DNA from: JBDKGV01 sp039798005
Lineage (GTDB): Bacteria > Fibrobacterota > Fibrobacteria > UBA5070
Reading direction: 5' to 3'
DNA length: 9,282 nt
NCBI GenBank assembly: GCA_039798005.1
Contig: JBDKGV010000133.1
Location: 1 to 9,282, forward strand
Below the pieces are notes generated by a model. It had not been told where the DNA came from, searched no databases, and saw only the letters and a list, made by a program, of their open reading frames with translations. The position numbers and the translations under genes were made by a program. This document shows, in pieces, positions 1-6,869 of the stretch (within the stretch, counting starts at the first letter, position 1; every line of letters starts with the position of its first letter).

Positions 1-1889
1 TGCGCACGGGCGGTGACTACAGTCCAAGCCTCTTCGGCATCGAGCGCGTGGTCTTCATGCGCGGTCCGGCCGGCCTGACCTACGGCGCCATGAGCGTGCC
101 CGGCGGCATGGTCAACATGATCACCAAGGCGCCGCAGGAGCAGAGCTTGCGCCGCATCGACCTTTCCTTCGGACCCTTCGGCTCCAATTCCGTCGGCTTC
201 GGTTCCAGCTCCTCGGTCGGAGTGGACGCCGACTTCGCAGGCAAGGCCTCCCAGGACGGTCGACTGCTCTATCGCGCCGTGGCCAACTGGGAAAACAAGA
301 GCGGCTACACCGCCGACACCCGCGACTCCAGCCGCGCCTTCCTGGGATCGCTCCTTTGGAAGATCGACGAGGCCGGGCGCTACACCCTGCGTCCGCTGGT
401 GCAATGGAACTGGACCAGCCGCCGTGCCGGGGCCAGCACCTTGATCTCCCCCTCCACCTCGCTTTCCACCAAGGACGGCGCGACCGCCATCCACCTCGAC
501 GACCTGACCCCCGCCGGCGTCAACCACTCCGCGGGTGGACGCCAGGACGAGCAATCCGTGGCGGGATTCGATTTCCGGGCAGCGCCCAACGACGCCCTTC
601 GCCTTTCGGCCGCTTACCGCTGGCTTTCCTACGACACCGACGTCAACCAGTGGTCGCCAGTCACCTCCACGCTCAAGCAATCCAACAATGCCTGGACGAT
701 CGCGCGCCAGCAGACCAAGAGCCGCACCGAGCGCTTCGGGCACGCCTTCGACGTGAACGGGAATTGGGAGGCTCTGGTGACAGAATCTGTCAAAAACACC
801 TTCGGCGCCGGTGTCAACGGACGCTACTCGGGCACCGACCGGTCGGCCAGCGCCACCGGCCGCGTCCATTCGGCCATCAACATCCACACCGGCACCTTCA
901 CCGAGGCCCTGGTCGACTCCAACCTCGTCCTGAAGCCAGCCTTCATCACCAGCACCCTGGCCTGGAACGTCTACCTGCAGGACCAGCTCTCGCTCCTTGA
1001 CAACCGCCTCATCCTGACCGCTGGCGCCACTTGGGCCGGCGAATCCAACGAGCGCGACTACCGCTTCACCGGCATCAACCGCGACACGGTCACGAACCTT
1101 GCGAAGATCCTCCAAGACAAGAACACCGGCGCGGTCCCCGTGCCCAGCCTTGGCGCCCTGTTCCAGGTCACCCCGCAGTGGGCGGTCTACGGTTCGTACT
1201 CCACCAGCTTCTCCTTGGCCAATGCCGAATACGAGAACAAGGAAGGCAAGACCGGCGAGTTCGACCCGATGACCGGCGTCAATCTCGAGGCCGGCGTGAA
1301 GTTCGACCAGGGCACCACCTCGGCCACAGTCTCCGTCTTCCAGCTCTCCCAGAAGGATGTGCTGGTCGCCGCCACCGACAAGAACGTAAACGGCAACACC
1401 TACTATGTGCAGTCGGATGACGACGGACGCGAAAGCTTCGGCATCGAGGTTTCCGTGGAAGCCCGCCCCGTGACCGGCTGGACCAGCACCCTCACCGGCG
1501 CCTGGATCGATGCCCAGATCAAGAGCAGCACCGACGCCGTCGCCGACGGCTCTCCGGTGGACAAGACCCCCGAATGGTCGGCCAACCTGCTCAACCGCTA
1601 CCAGCATTCCACCGGCATTTTCAAGGGTCTGGGGGCCAGCCTCAATGTCAACGGGCAGACGAGCCGCTGGATGGCGACCAAGACCGCCGCCGCGCCGGAT
1701 CCGCTGGTCATGCCCTGGACCACCGTGGTCGATGCCGGTGTCTTCTACCAGATCACTCCACAGGTGGAAGTCGCCCTCAACGTCACCAACCTCGGCGATG
1801 AAGTGGTCGTGGAGAGCGGCACCGCCGGAAGCTCGCTGGTGATGGGCACTCCCCGCACCTGGAGCGCACGCCTGGGTTGCCAGTTCTGA
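1..1889 (+). CDS. TonB-dependent siderophore receptor (5' end outside window)
   Basis: Outer-membrane beta-barrel receptor that imports a ferric siderophore (or similar chelate) using TonB energy. The frame is open from base 3, and the true start and signal peptide lie upstream. The visible part begins inside the plug domain with the motif IERVVFMRGPAGLTYG (from about base 39) and then PGGMVNMITKAP, the classic plug signature of the TonB-siderophore receptor family (TIGR01783-like). The remaining roughly 580 residues have the aromatic, alternating composition of a 22-strand barrel. The protein ends GTPRTWSARLGCQF, matching the usual last strand of the family with a terminal Phe. The ligand cannot be told from sequence alone. 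The PepSY-type reductase gene just downstream and the nearby ferritin support a role in iron uptake. The only oddity is truncation by the window edge. Confidence 0.95.
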   Translation, partial: RTGGDYSPSLFGIERVVFMRGPAGLTYGAMSVPGGMVNMITKAPQEQSLRRIDLSFGPFGSNSVGFGSSSSVGVDADFAGKASQDGRLLYRAVANWENKSGYTADTRDSSRAFLGSLLWKIDEAGRYTLRPLVQWNWTSRRAGASTLISPSTSLSTKDGATAIHLDDLTPAGVNHSAGGRQDEQSVAGFDFRAAPNDALRLSAAYRWLSYDTDVNQWSPVTSTLKQSNNAWTIARQQTKSRTERFGHAFDVNGNWEALVTESVKNTFGAGVNGRYSGTDRSASATGRVHSAINIHTGTFTEALVDSNLVLKPAFITSTLAWNVYLQDQLSLLDNRLILTAGATWAGESNERDYRFTGINRDTVTNLAKILQDKNTGAVPVPSLGALFQVTPQWAVYGSYSTSFSLANAEYENKEGKTGEFDPMTGVNLEAGVKFDQGTTSATVSVFQLSQKDVLVAATDKNVNGNTYYVQSDDDGRESFGIEVSVEARPVTGWTSTLTGAWIDAQIKSSTDAVADGSPVDKTPEWSANLLNRYQHSTGIFKGLGASLNVNGQTSRWMATKTAAAPDPLVMPWTTVVDAGVFYQITPQVEVALNVTNLGDEVVVESGTAGSSLVMGTPRTWSARLGCQF

Positions 1890-1909
1890 TTCGACTAGTT
1901 TCCACCTTC

Positions 1910-1941
1910 GCCCTTTCTCCGGAATCCGGAGAAGGGCTTTT
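1910..1941 (+). terminator. Intrinsic terminator between receptor and PepSY gene
   Basis: A near-perfect stem pairs 1910-1922 (GCCCTTTCTCCGG) with 1926-1937 (CCGGAGAAGGGC), with one bulged T and an AAT loop, followed directly by TTTT at 1938-1941. It lies 20 bases after the receptor stop codon and ends about 18 bases before the ribosome binding site of the next gene. The T-tract is short, so read-through into the PepSY gene is plausible and the element could simply lower downstream expression. Confidence 0.7.
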
Positions 1942-1972
1942 CCGTCCTTTCAGGACGCCGGAGACACGACGC

Positions 1973-3109
1973 ATGCTGAAAAAGTTTCTTTTCTGGGCCC
2001 ACCTTTCCTTGGGTCTTCTCTTTGCCCTTCCCATCGGCATCATGGCCCTGACCGGCGCCCTGATCGCCTACGAGCCGCAAATCGTCGGGTGGACCGACGC
2101 ATCCCTGCGCAACGTGGCGGTCCCGACCTCCGGACAGAAATTGTCCATGGATTCGCTGGCCAAGATCGCCCAGGCCACCCGACCCGCCAAGCTCACAAGT
2201 CTCACCCTTTCTCCCAAACCCACCGCATCCGTGCAGGCAACCTTCGGCAAGGAAGGCAACCTGTACCTCGACCCGTGGACCGGGGCCGTGCTCGGCTCGG
2301 AAGGAACGACCTGGAAGGTCCTGCATTTCGTGGAGGAGATCCACCGCTGGATGGGTTCGCGCGAAATCGGCGGCCCCGTCACGGGCGCGGCGGTGCTCGC
2401 GTGCCTGTTCATGGCGGTCTCCGGTCTGTTCCTCTGGTGGCCACGCAGCCTGAAAGCCGCGCGCCATGTCCTTTGGCCCAGGTCCGGCCTCTCCGGCAAG
2501 GCACGCGATTGGCAATGGCACAACGCCTTCGGCGTGCTTGCCCTGCCTTGCTTGGTCCTGCTTTGCCTCACGGGATCGGTATTCAGCTGGAAATGGGCCG
2601 AGGCCCTGCTGTTCCGCAGCGTCGGAAGCGAACCACCCAAGGCCCAGGTCTCGGCCCCTCCAGCCGCCAACAAGGACGGCAAACCCAAGGAGAAATCCGA
2701 CAAGGGGCCTCGCAGCAAAGTCACGAAGGATGCTCCCGTCGCTTGGCAGGCCGCCCTGGACACGGTCCTTCCCCGTATCCGCTCCCCTTGGGGCGTGATC
2801 GTCCTGCGCACCGGCCAAAAATCCGGCGAGCCCTTCTCTGTGATGGCGCGCGCACCGGGTGCCCACAAATCCGACGGCGTGACCTTCAAGCTCGGCTCCA
2901 CCGGCCAAGTCACCGCAGTGTCCAAGTCGCGCAATGACGCCGGATCGCGCCTGCGCCGGATAATGAAGCCCTTGCACACCGGACAATATTTCGGCATCCT
3001 GGGTCAGACCGCCATGTTCCTCACCAGCCTCTCCTGTGCCCTGCTGGTCTGGACCGGCACAGCCATGTCGCTGCGCCGCTTCCGTCGCCGCAAGCCAGCC
3101 ACGGCCTGA
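1973..3109 (+). CDS. PepSY/PiuB-type inner-membrane protein, probable ferric-siderophore reductase
   Basis: A 378-residue inner-membrane protein of the PepSY-associated TM helix family (COG3182/PiuB-like). Four hydrophobic helices are visible at about residues 9-33, 134-156, 184-206 and 341-364, with a large periplasmic segment between helices 1 and 2 and another between 3 and 4. Histidines sit in or next to the helices (H10, H118, H124, H183, H335 in PLHTGQYFG). In family members such as FoxB, helix histidines bind haem used to reduce ferric siderophores. The ATG at 1973 is chosen because GGAG lies 9 bases upstream and the protein then starts MLKKFLFWAHLSLG, a typical first helix; an upstream in-frame extension would run through the terminator. 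A Lys/Pro-rich low-complexity stretch (about residues 220-255) sits in the second periplasmic loop. Its position behind a siderophore receptor supports the reductase role, but the substrate is unproven. Confidence 0.87.
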   Translation: MLKKFLFWAHLSLGLLFALPIGIMALTGALIAYEPQIVGWTDASLRNVAVPTSGQKLSMDSLAKIAQATRPAKLTSLTLSPKPTASVQATFGKEGNLYLDPWTGAVLGSEGTTWKVLHFVEEIHRWMGSREIGGPVTGAAVLACLFMAVSGLFLWWPRSLKAARHVLWPRSGLSGKARDWQWHNAFGVLALPCLVLLCLTGSVFSWKWAEALLFRSVGSEPPKAQVSAPPAANKDGKPKEKSDKGPRSKVTKDAPVAWQAALDTVLPRIRSPWGVIVLRTGQKSGEPFSVMARAPGAHKSDGVTFKLGSTGQVTAVSKSRNDAGSRLRRIMKPLHTGQYFGILGQTAMFLTSLSCALLVWTGTAMSLRRFRRRKPATA

Positions 3110-3123
3110 GCCCGCTTCACCTC

Positions 3124-3167
3124 AAGCCAAGCAATCCCCCAAAAAGGACTTGCTTGGCTTTATTTTT
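3124..3167 (+). terminator. Intrinsic terminator after the PepSY gene
   Basis: A perfect 11-bp stem pairs AAGCCAAGCAA (3124-3134) with TTGCTTGGCTT (3150-3160), with a 15-base loop. It is followed by TATTTTT with five consecutive T at 3163-3167. It starts 15 bases after the PepSY stop codon and should end the receptor-PepSY transcript. Confidence 0.88.
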
Positions 3168-3178
3168 CTCTATATATT
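3150..3178 (+). promoter_or_regulatory. Candidate sigma70-type promoter for the small iron-block gene
   Basis: TTGCTT (3150-3155) and TATATT (3173-3178) are separated by 17 bases in an AT-rich island (about 3160-3210) that stands out in otherwise GC-rich DNA. The -35 box overlaps the right arm of the preceding terminator. The assignment is by eye; the start site would fall inside the inverted repeat at 3178-3198. Confidence 0.45.
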
Positions 3179-3198
3179 GAGACTAATTCTTAATCTCA
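3178..3198 (+). promoter_or_regulatory. Inverted-repeat operator, possibly iron-responsive
   Basis: A 21-bp imperfect palindrome with outer arms TGAGA (3178-3182) and TCTCA (3194-3198) and inner half-sites TAA (3184-3186) and TTA (3190-3192). It directly follows the candidate -10 box, where a repressor would block initiation. Size, AT-rich core and symmetry are like Fur-type boxes, and the flanking genes are for iron uptake and storage. It does not match the E. coli Fur consensus closely, so another repressor is possible. Confidence 0.4.
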
Positions 3199-3222
3199 TA
3201 AATCTCACAGCAGGAGTCGCAC

Positions 3223-3537
3223 ATGTGCAGCACCCGATTGGCAGAATCCACTCACGGCCAGGTCCTCTCGCTTCCCGGCGGCATCAATGTCGTGGAATTC
3301 CTCGGCCTTCGCCTGAGCCTTCCCCGCGAGCGCTTCGAGCACTTCCGCACCTTCGTGGCCGATCTCGCCCCCAACCCCGACCACGCGGGCTGCGGCTGGC
3401 GCAAGGACATCTACCTCTCGTTCAGCCAGGACTCCCCCATCCAGTTCGGCCTGGACCGCGCCGAATGGCTGGAGCTGCAAGACCTGCTCGACCGCGCCAT
3501 CGTGCAACTGGAGCTGGCCGAGATGCTTGCCTGCTGA
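3223..3537 (+). CDS. Small conserved protein of unknown function (DUF6686-like)
   Basis: A 104-residue soluble protein with no signal peptide or membrane segment. The start is supported by AGGAG at 3212-3216, six bases before the ATG. The pattern is a short N-terminal strand region with Cys2, then EFLGLRLSLPRERFEHFRTF (residues 25-44), a central IYLSFS strand (63-68) and an acidic C-terminal helix (DRAEWLELQDLLDRA, 78-92). This order resembles a family of about 100-residue uncharacterised proteins common in Bacteroidota, which I believe is DUF6686; the family name is from memory. Those relatives often carry several cysteines, but here only Cys2, Cys57 and Cys104 remain, so a metal site is not assured. 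It sits under its own candidate regulated promoter, between the iron-uptake genes and ferritin. A link to iron is suggested by position only. Confidence 0.65.
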   Translation: MCSTRLAESTHGQVLSLPGGINVVEFLGLRLSLPRERFEHFRTFVADLAPNPDHAGCGWRKDIYLSFSQDSPIQFGLDRAEWLELQDLLDRAIVQLELAEMLAC

Positions 3538-3566
3538 AAGCCGGTGAGACACATTTAGGAACGGGA

Positions 3567-3647
3567 CGGAGGGCGCAAAGCCTTCCGGATGGTACCCTGT
3601 TTCCTGTGGGCAGGGCTCCTGTCGACAACCGAGGAAAGGCCATCCGG
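3567..3647 (+). promoter_or_regulatory. Structured leader of the ferritin gene with competing hairpins
   Basis: Hairpin A pairs CGGAGGGC (3567-3574) with GCCTTCCG (3580-3587) around a GCAAA loop (one G-T pair). Hairpin B pairs CCGGATGG (3585-3592) with CCATCCGG (3640-3647), eight perfect pairs, enclosing a smaller stem CCCTG (3595-3599) / CAGGG (3611-3615). A and B share bases 3585-3587, so they compete at their ends. The ferritin Shine-Dalgarno (3662-3667) lies just downstream. No U-tract follows, so A is not an obvious terminator for the preceding gene. A regulatory role is inference; no known riboswitch class is recognised. Confidence 0.3.
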
Positions 3648-3675
3648 CCATCGCCACCAACGAAGGACACGCTCC

Positions 3676-4176
3676 ATGCTCAGTGAAAAGATCGTCGAAC
3701 TCCTCAACAAGCAGATCAATCGCGAGTACTACTCCTCCAACCTCTACCTCCAGATGAGCGCCTGGTGCGAGTGGAAGGGTCTTCCCGGCTCCGGCGCCTT
3801 CTTCAAGGCCCACGCCGCCGAGGAGTTGGCCCACGGCAACAAGCTCTTCGACTACATCCACGAGACCGGCTCGCTTCCCGTGATCGGCGCGGTCGCGGCC
3901 CCACCCACCGAGTACGCCTCCCTTGTCGAGGTCTTCGAGAAGACCTACGCTCACGAGCAAGGCATGACGCGCAACATCAACGCCCTGGCCCACGCCTCCA
4001 TGCAGGAGCAGGACTACTCCACCTTCAATTTCCTGCAGTGGTACGTCTCGGAGCAGCACGAAGAAGAAAAGCTCTTCCGCTCCATCCTGGACAAGGCCAC
4101 GCTCATCGGTTCGGAAGGCCGCAGCCTCTACTTCCTGGACAAGGAAATCCGCAAGTTCTCCGTTCCCAAGGCCTGA
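3676..4176 (+). CDS. ftnA: Bacterial non-haem ferritin (FtnA type)
   Basis: A 166-residue cytoplasmic iron-storage protein that forms 24-subunit shells and oxidises Fe(II) to a ferric mineral. The ferroxidase residues sit at the same positions as in E. coli FtnA as I recall it: E17 (in NREYYSSNLYLQ), E49/E50 and H53 (AAEELAHGNKLF), E94 (YAHEQ), and Q127 with E129/E130 (SEQHEEEKLF). The length and four-helix layout are normal for the family and nothing looks broken. There is no haem-binding signature of bacterioferritin. The ATG at 3676 is preferred over upstream in-frame codons because AAGGA (3663-3667) precedes it by 8 bases and MLSEKIVELLNKQ is the standard N-terminus. It is 138 bases downstream of the small unknown gene, either cotranscribed or under its own leader. 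It likely stores iron imported by the upstream receptor and reductase. Confidence 0.97.
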   Translation: MLSEKIVELLNKQINREYYSSNLYLQMSAWCEWKGLPGSGAFFKAHAAEELAHGNKLFDYIHETGSLPVIGAVAAPPTEYASLVEVFEKTYAHEQGMTRNINALAHASMQEQDYSTFNFLQWYVSEQHEEEKLFRSILDKATLIGSEGRSLYFLDKEIRKFSVPKA

Positions 4177-4177
4177 T

Positions 4178-4209
4178 CCCGGGCGCCTCCCCGCCTTGGG
4201 GGGGCCGGG
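4178..4209 (+). terminator. GC-rich hairpin directly after ferritin
   Basis: CCCGG (4178-4182) pairs with CCGGG (4205-4209), and CCTCCCC (4186-4192) pairs with GGGGGGG (4198-4204, one T-G pair) around a GCCTT loop. It begins one base after the stop codon. No T-tract follows, so it is either a weak terminator or a 3'-end stabilising structure. Confidence 0.4.
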
Positions 4210-4267
4210 CTGCCTGCCAAGCCTCCGCCAACCCGAACTTTCCGCAAATGCACTGGTGCACAACGCA

Positions 4268-4296
4268 GCAAGGGCGGACCTGAGGTTCGCCCTTGC
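4268..4296. terminator. Strong hairpin between convergent genes
   Basis: A 13-bp stem pairs GCAAGGGCGGACC (4268-4280) with GGTTCGCCCTTGC (4284-4296), with one G-T pair and a TGA loop. It lies in the 209-base gap between the convergent ferritin gene and the minus-strand lipoprotein operon, where a terminator is expected. Neither flank has a T-tract, so its efficiency is uncertain. The rest of the gap (4177-4385) shows no gene. Confidence 0.45.
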
Positions 4297-4385
4297 AACG
4301 ACGTTTCCGGGAATGAAAATCATGGCTGGCGGGGGTCTTGGGCCTCTCGGCCGGCATCCCTGGCGCACGCCAAGGCCATTCCAAT

Positions 4386-4955
4386 CTATCGCAGCACCAA
4401 GAGGCCTTGCTCGTTCAAGACCAGCGTATCGCCCGCCGTGACATTGCGGTAGCGCATCGTGGCCAAGAAGACGGCACCCGCCTCACTGGGTACGCCCGCG
4501 ACCACGACCAGCTCGGAATGACGGTCCCTTCCCAAGCGACGGCGAGCACCGTCGGCCATCGGGACGGAACTTGCACTGGCATCGGGGATCGGCTTGAGAT
4601 TCCAACCCAAGATCCTGCCCTCACGCCATTCCAAGGAATCCCCGGCCCATGCCTCCATGAGCACGGGTTCTCCGTAGCGGTTCACCAGCCACAGGAATTC
4701 GACCGGCACGACCAAGGTATCACGGGAGACGAGCGTCGTGCCCTTCCATCGCGTCGTCACGATCCGCTGGGTCGTATCCCCGGAAAGGACGGTCGTATCC
4801 AGGACGACCCGCTCCTTTTCGACCACAGGCGTCGTGGGCGTGGTCGGAGTCGTGGTCTTCTTCTCGTCGGAGGAGGTCACCTTGCCGGAAACCCCGTCGC
4901 AGGCGATCAATCCAAGGAACCCCGCGAGCAGAATCAAGGTTGGCGCAATTTTCAT
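4386..4955 (-). CDS. Putative lipoprotein, function unknown
   Basis: A 189-residue protein, last gene of the minus-strand operon. The N-terminus MKIAPTLILLAGFLGLIAC is a lipoprotein signal peptide with lipobox LIAC and lipidated Cys19, followed by Asp20; in E. coli Asp at +2 favours inner-membrane retention, but this rule may not hold here. A Thr/Pro linker (KKTTTPTTPTTP, about 32-43) links the anchor to a beta-rich, Thr/Asp/Val-rich body (about 48-189). No catalytic motif or known domain is recognised. The start is supported by GGAGG (4965-4969 on this strand) 9 bases upstream, lying within the end of the preceding gene; the gap to that gene is only 3 bases. Its signal peptide resembles that of the upstream lipoprotein (LGL-AC-GV), but the bodies are not obviously related. 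Probably translated together with the CsgG/PEGA-type protein. Confidence 0.75.
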   Translation of the reverse strand: MKIAPTLILLAGFLGLIACDGVSGKVTSSDEKKTTTPTTPTTPVVEKERVVLDTTVLSGDTTQRIVTTRWKGTTLVSRDTLVVPVEFLWLVNRYGEPVLMEAWAGDSLEWREGRILGWNLKPIPDASASSVPMADGARRRLGRDRHSELVVVAGVPSEAGAVFLATMRYRNVTAGDTLVLNEQGLLVLR

Positions 4956-4958
4956 GAC

Positions 4959-5534
4959 CTATCGCCTCCAGACGAAGAAATAGACCGGACTCGAAGCCAC
5001 CGGCCGAAGCGTGGAATCATAGCCGACCACCACCCACCAGACCTTCTGTCCATCCTTCAAGGCCGCAGTGGTCAGTGGGCGGGTCGGGTCAATCGGCTCA
5101 TGTTCGCTGGCACCGCAAGCATGAAAGCCCTTCGCATTGGGGGCATCATCAAGAAGCGCCCCCCCGGTCCAGCTCATGCCCGCCATCGAGACCAGTCCAC
5201 CGATGCAGCCGGAAGCGTTCCAGGCCTGAGAAAGCCGACCATTGACCAAGGTTCCCGGATCCCGGTCGAAAAGCAGGATCATCCCGTGGGCGGAGCCTGT
5301 CGTGTCGAAGGTGAAGGCGATCGGTCCATTGGGCTTGGAGCCGTTGCTGGGAAGCCACAGGTTCAAGGTGGCCAAATCACCGGCGAACGGGGGTGCTGGC
5401 TTGATCAAGGTGCCGAGCGATGGCCGCGTGTCCACGGCGGGCTTCTCATCCTCCACCGAACCGGCCTCTACGCCGTTGCAGGCGTTGAGCCCAAGGATCA
5501 TCAACACTCCGGTTGCAAGTCGGGCGAGTTTCAC
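4959..5534 (-). CDS. Putative lipoprotein, function unknown
   Basis: A 191-residue protein, middle gene of the operon. MKLARLATGVLMILGLNAC is a lipoprotein signal peptide with lipobox LNAC, Cys19 and Asn20 at +2. A short acidic linker is followed by a body with beta-sandwich-like segments (TLNLWLPSNG, IAFTFDTTG, KVWWVVVGYDS, SPVYFFVWRR) and two further cysteines (in ASGCIGG and FHACGAS) that could form a disulfide in the periplasm or at the cell surface. The start codon is GTG, and its GTGA overlaps the stop of the upstream gene by 4 bases (5531-5534), so translation is probably coupled; no clear Shine-Dalgarno is visible. I do not recognise a domain family. Partnership with the CsgG/PEGA-type protein is inferred from gene packing only. 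Confidence 0.75.
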   Translation of the reverse strand: MKLARLATGVLMILGLNACNGVEAGSVEDEKPAVDTRPSLGTLIKPAPPFAGDLATLNLWLPSNGSKPNGPIAFTFDTTGSAHGMILLFDRDPGTLVNGRLSQAWNASGCIGGLVSMAGMSWTGGALLDDAPNAKGFHACGASEHEPIDPTRPLTTAALKDGQKVWWVVVGYDSTLRPVASSPVYFFVWRR

Positions 5535-6817
5535 AGGTGCACCCGCACGGCGATGTCAAGGGAAGGCAGCATGAGCGGCTCCGTTTCCTGTTCCAGCACG
5601 AGATTCGAGGCGCCGGAACCGGTGATGGGGAAAAGGTCCTGGCGCACGATCCGGTCGCGCTGCCAATCGGTCAGGGTGACGGGAAGGCTTCCCATCAGGA
5701 AGACCTCGAACGAGTTCCCACTCACCCAAGCCAATTCGACCAACGGTCCGGCCACGAAATCGTTCTGCCGGACAATGCGCGATGCGAGGTCCTTGCGCCA
5801 CTTGGGATGTCCGTCCCAGCTCCAAAGGTGCCCTCCCTCGACCCCCAAGCCCAATTCGAAAGGGCCAAGTTGGGGAGCGTGCCAGAGGACCGTCGCGCAA
5901 GTGCCGGCAACTCGGAAGGTCCGTACTTCCTGGCTTGCGCCGTAAGGAACCTTGAACGGGTTCGTCTGTTCGGTTTCCAAGCTCATGAAGCCACGCAGTC
6001 CGAAGGACAGACTGCCGCGCCGTACCTGCAACAAGGCTTGGAGATCCATGGCGTTCTCGAATTCATGGACCGCAGTCCAAGGAATCACAAGCCCCGTGCC
6101 CACCGCAAGGGAGACGCCTTGGCGAAGGGCCGGATCCTTGACCTCGGCCCGACGCAAGGCCGTCTTTCCCGGCTCCGTCAGCAAGGAATCCTGCCAGAGC
6201 ACGTTGCCGGCGGACACGATCTCGATGACGTGCGCCCCTGCCAGAAGACGCACCGTCCTGAGCGGGGTCTTTCCGGCACGGGTCCCGTCGATACGGACCT
6301 CGAGTCCCGCAGGGTCGGACTCGAGGTCCAGGAATCCAAACGCACGTCCGTGCAGGATTCCCTCGATCTGATCGGCGGCGGCATTCATGTCGCCCAACAC
6401 TCTTTCCAGATTCCCTTCAAAGGTCAGCGCTCCCAGCACCTGTGCGTCGGAGATGCGCACGGCCCGCACGTTGACTTTCAGGGCGCTCGAATTGCCTTCG
6501 AAACTGCCCAGCACCAGATCATCGGCGGCCAGCAATTGCAGCGGCGCCTGGGCGGCCGAATCACCCATCGCCCCGGCCAAGGCAAGGCTTCTTTCCTTGA
6601 ACACCTCCGCCACGCGCTGGCGTTCGACCAGCACGAACTTGTGCCTTTCAACCAACGGCTGGCTCAAGGCGTCGGACAGCGTGCGCCCGAGGAATTGGAG
6701 CTCGCCTTTGCCGGAAAGATTCTCAAAATCGGGGATGGCCAAGGTCTCCGCCGCCACCTTTGGCGAACAGACCAGCGCCGCCACAAGCAGCCAGAGGGGA
6801 AAGCATCGAAGAACCAT
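5531..6817 (-). CDS. Exported CsgG-like / PEGA-domain protein with probable C-terminal beta-barrel
   Basis: A 428-residue protein, first gene of the minus-strand operon. MVLRCFPLWLLVAALVCSPKVAA is a Sec signal peptide, probably cut before E24. Residues about 24-155 (ETLAIPDFENLSGKGELQFL, then LVERQRVAEVFKE and DDLVLGSFEG) match the CsgG/FlgO-type periplasmic fold seen in outer-membrane secretion and assembly proteins. Residues about 162-225 (LESDPAGLEVRIDGTRAGKT onward) are a PEGA domain, usually surface or envelope associated. Residues about 230-428 alternate polar and hydrophobic, are rich in aromatics and end IAVRVHL, suggesting an outer-membrane barrel. True CsgG is a lipoprotein; this one lacks a lipobox. 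The ATG at 6817 is chosen because it gives a clean signal peptide and has GAGGA upstream, although the spacing is very short (1-2 bases). A role in envelope assembly or lipoprotein export is plausible but unproven. Confidence 0.75.
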   Translation of the reverse strand: MVLRCFPLWLLVAALVCSPKVAAETLAIPDFENLSGKGELQFLGRTLSDALSQPLVERHKFVLVERQRVAEVFKERSLALAGAMGDSAAQAPLQLLAADDLVLGSFEGNSSALKVNVRAVRISDAQVLGALTFEGNLERVLGDMNAAADQIEGILHGRAFGFLDLESDPAGLEVRIDGTRAGKTPLRTVRLLAGAHVIEIVSAGNVLWQDSLLTEPGKTALRRAEVKDPALRQGVSLAVGTGLVIPWTAVHEFENAMDLQALLQVRRGSLSFGLRGFMSLETEQTNPFKVPYGASQEVRTFRVAGTCATVLWHAPQLGPFELGLGVEGGHLWSWDGHPKWRKDLASRIVRQNDFVAGPLVELAWVSGNSFEVFLMGSLPVTLTDWQRDRIVRQDLFPITGSGASNLVLEQETEPLMLPSLDIAVRVHL

Positions 6818-6869
6818 GTCCTCAATATGCCTTGTGATGCGCGTTCCTCTCAAGCACGAAAGTTCGCTG

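Noticed and set aside
1895..2997. Long minus-strand open frames opposite the PepSY gene
   Set aside because: No recognisable domain or plausible start, and the plus-strand frame encodes a clear four-helix family member.
3542..3635. Possible c-di-GMP-I (GEMM) riboswitch before ferritin, because of the string CGCAAAGCC
   Set aside because: The invariant GGGCAAACC part and the GNRA hairpin are missing, and the string is explained by a simple hairpin (3567-3587) with a GCAAA loop. A covariance search with RF01051 would settle it; a significant hit would overturn the rejection.
4247..4262. TGCAC/GTGCA palindrome between the convergent genes
   Set aside because: Only a two- to four-base loop and no gene start nearby for it to control; likely chance.
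3205..4368. A minus-strand open frame of about 387 codons opposite the small gene and ferritin
   Set aside because: It runs across two supported genes, the promoter region and both strands of a structured leader, with low-complexity Gly/Val/Glu-rich sequence; ferritin is certain on the plus strand.
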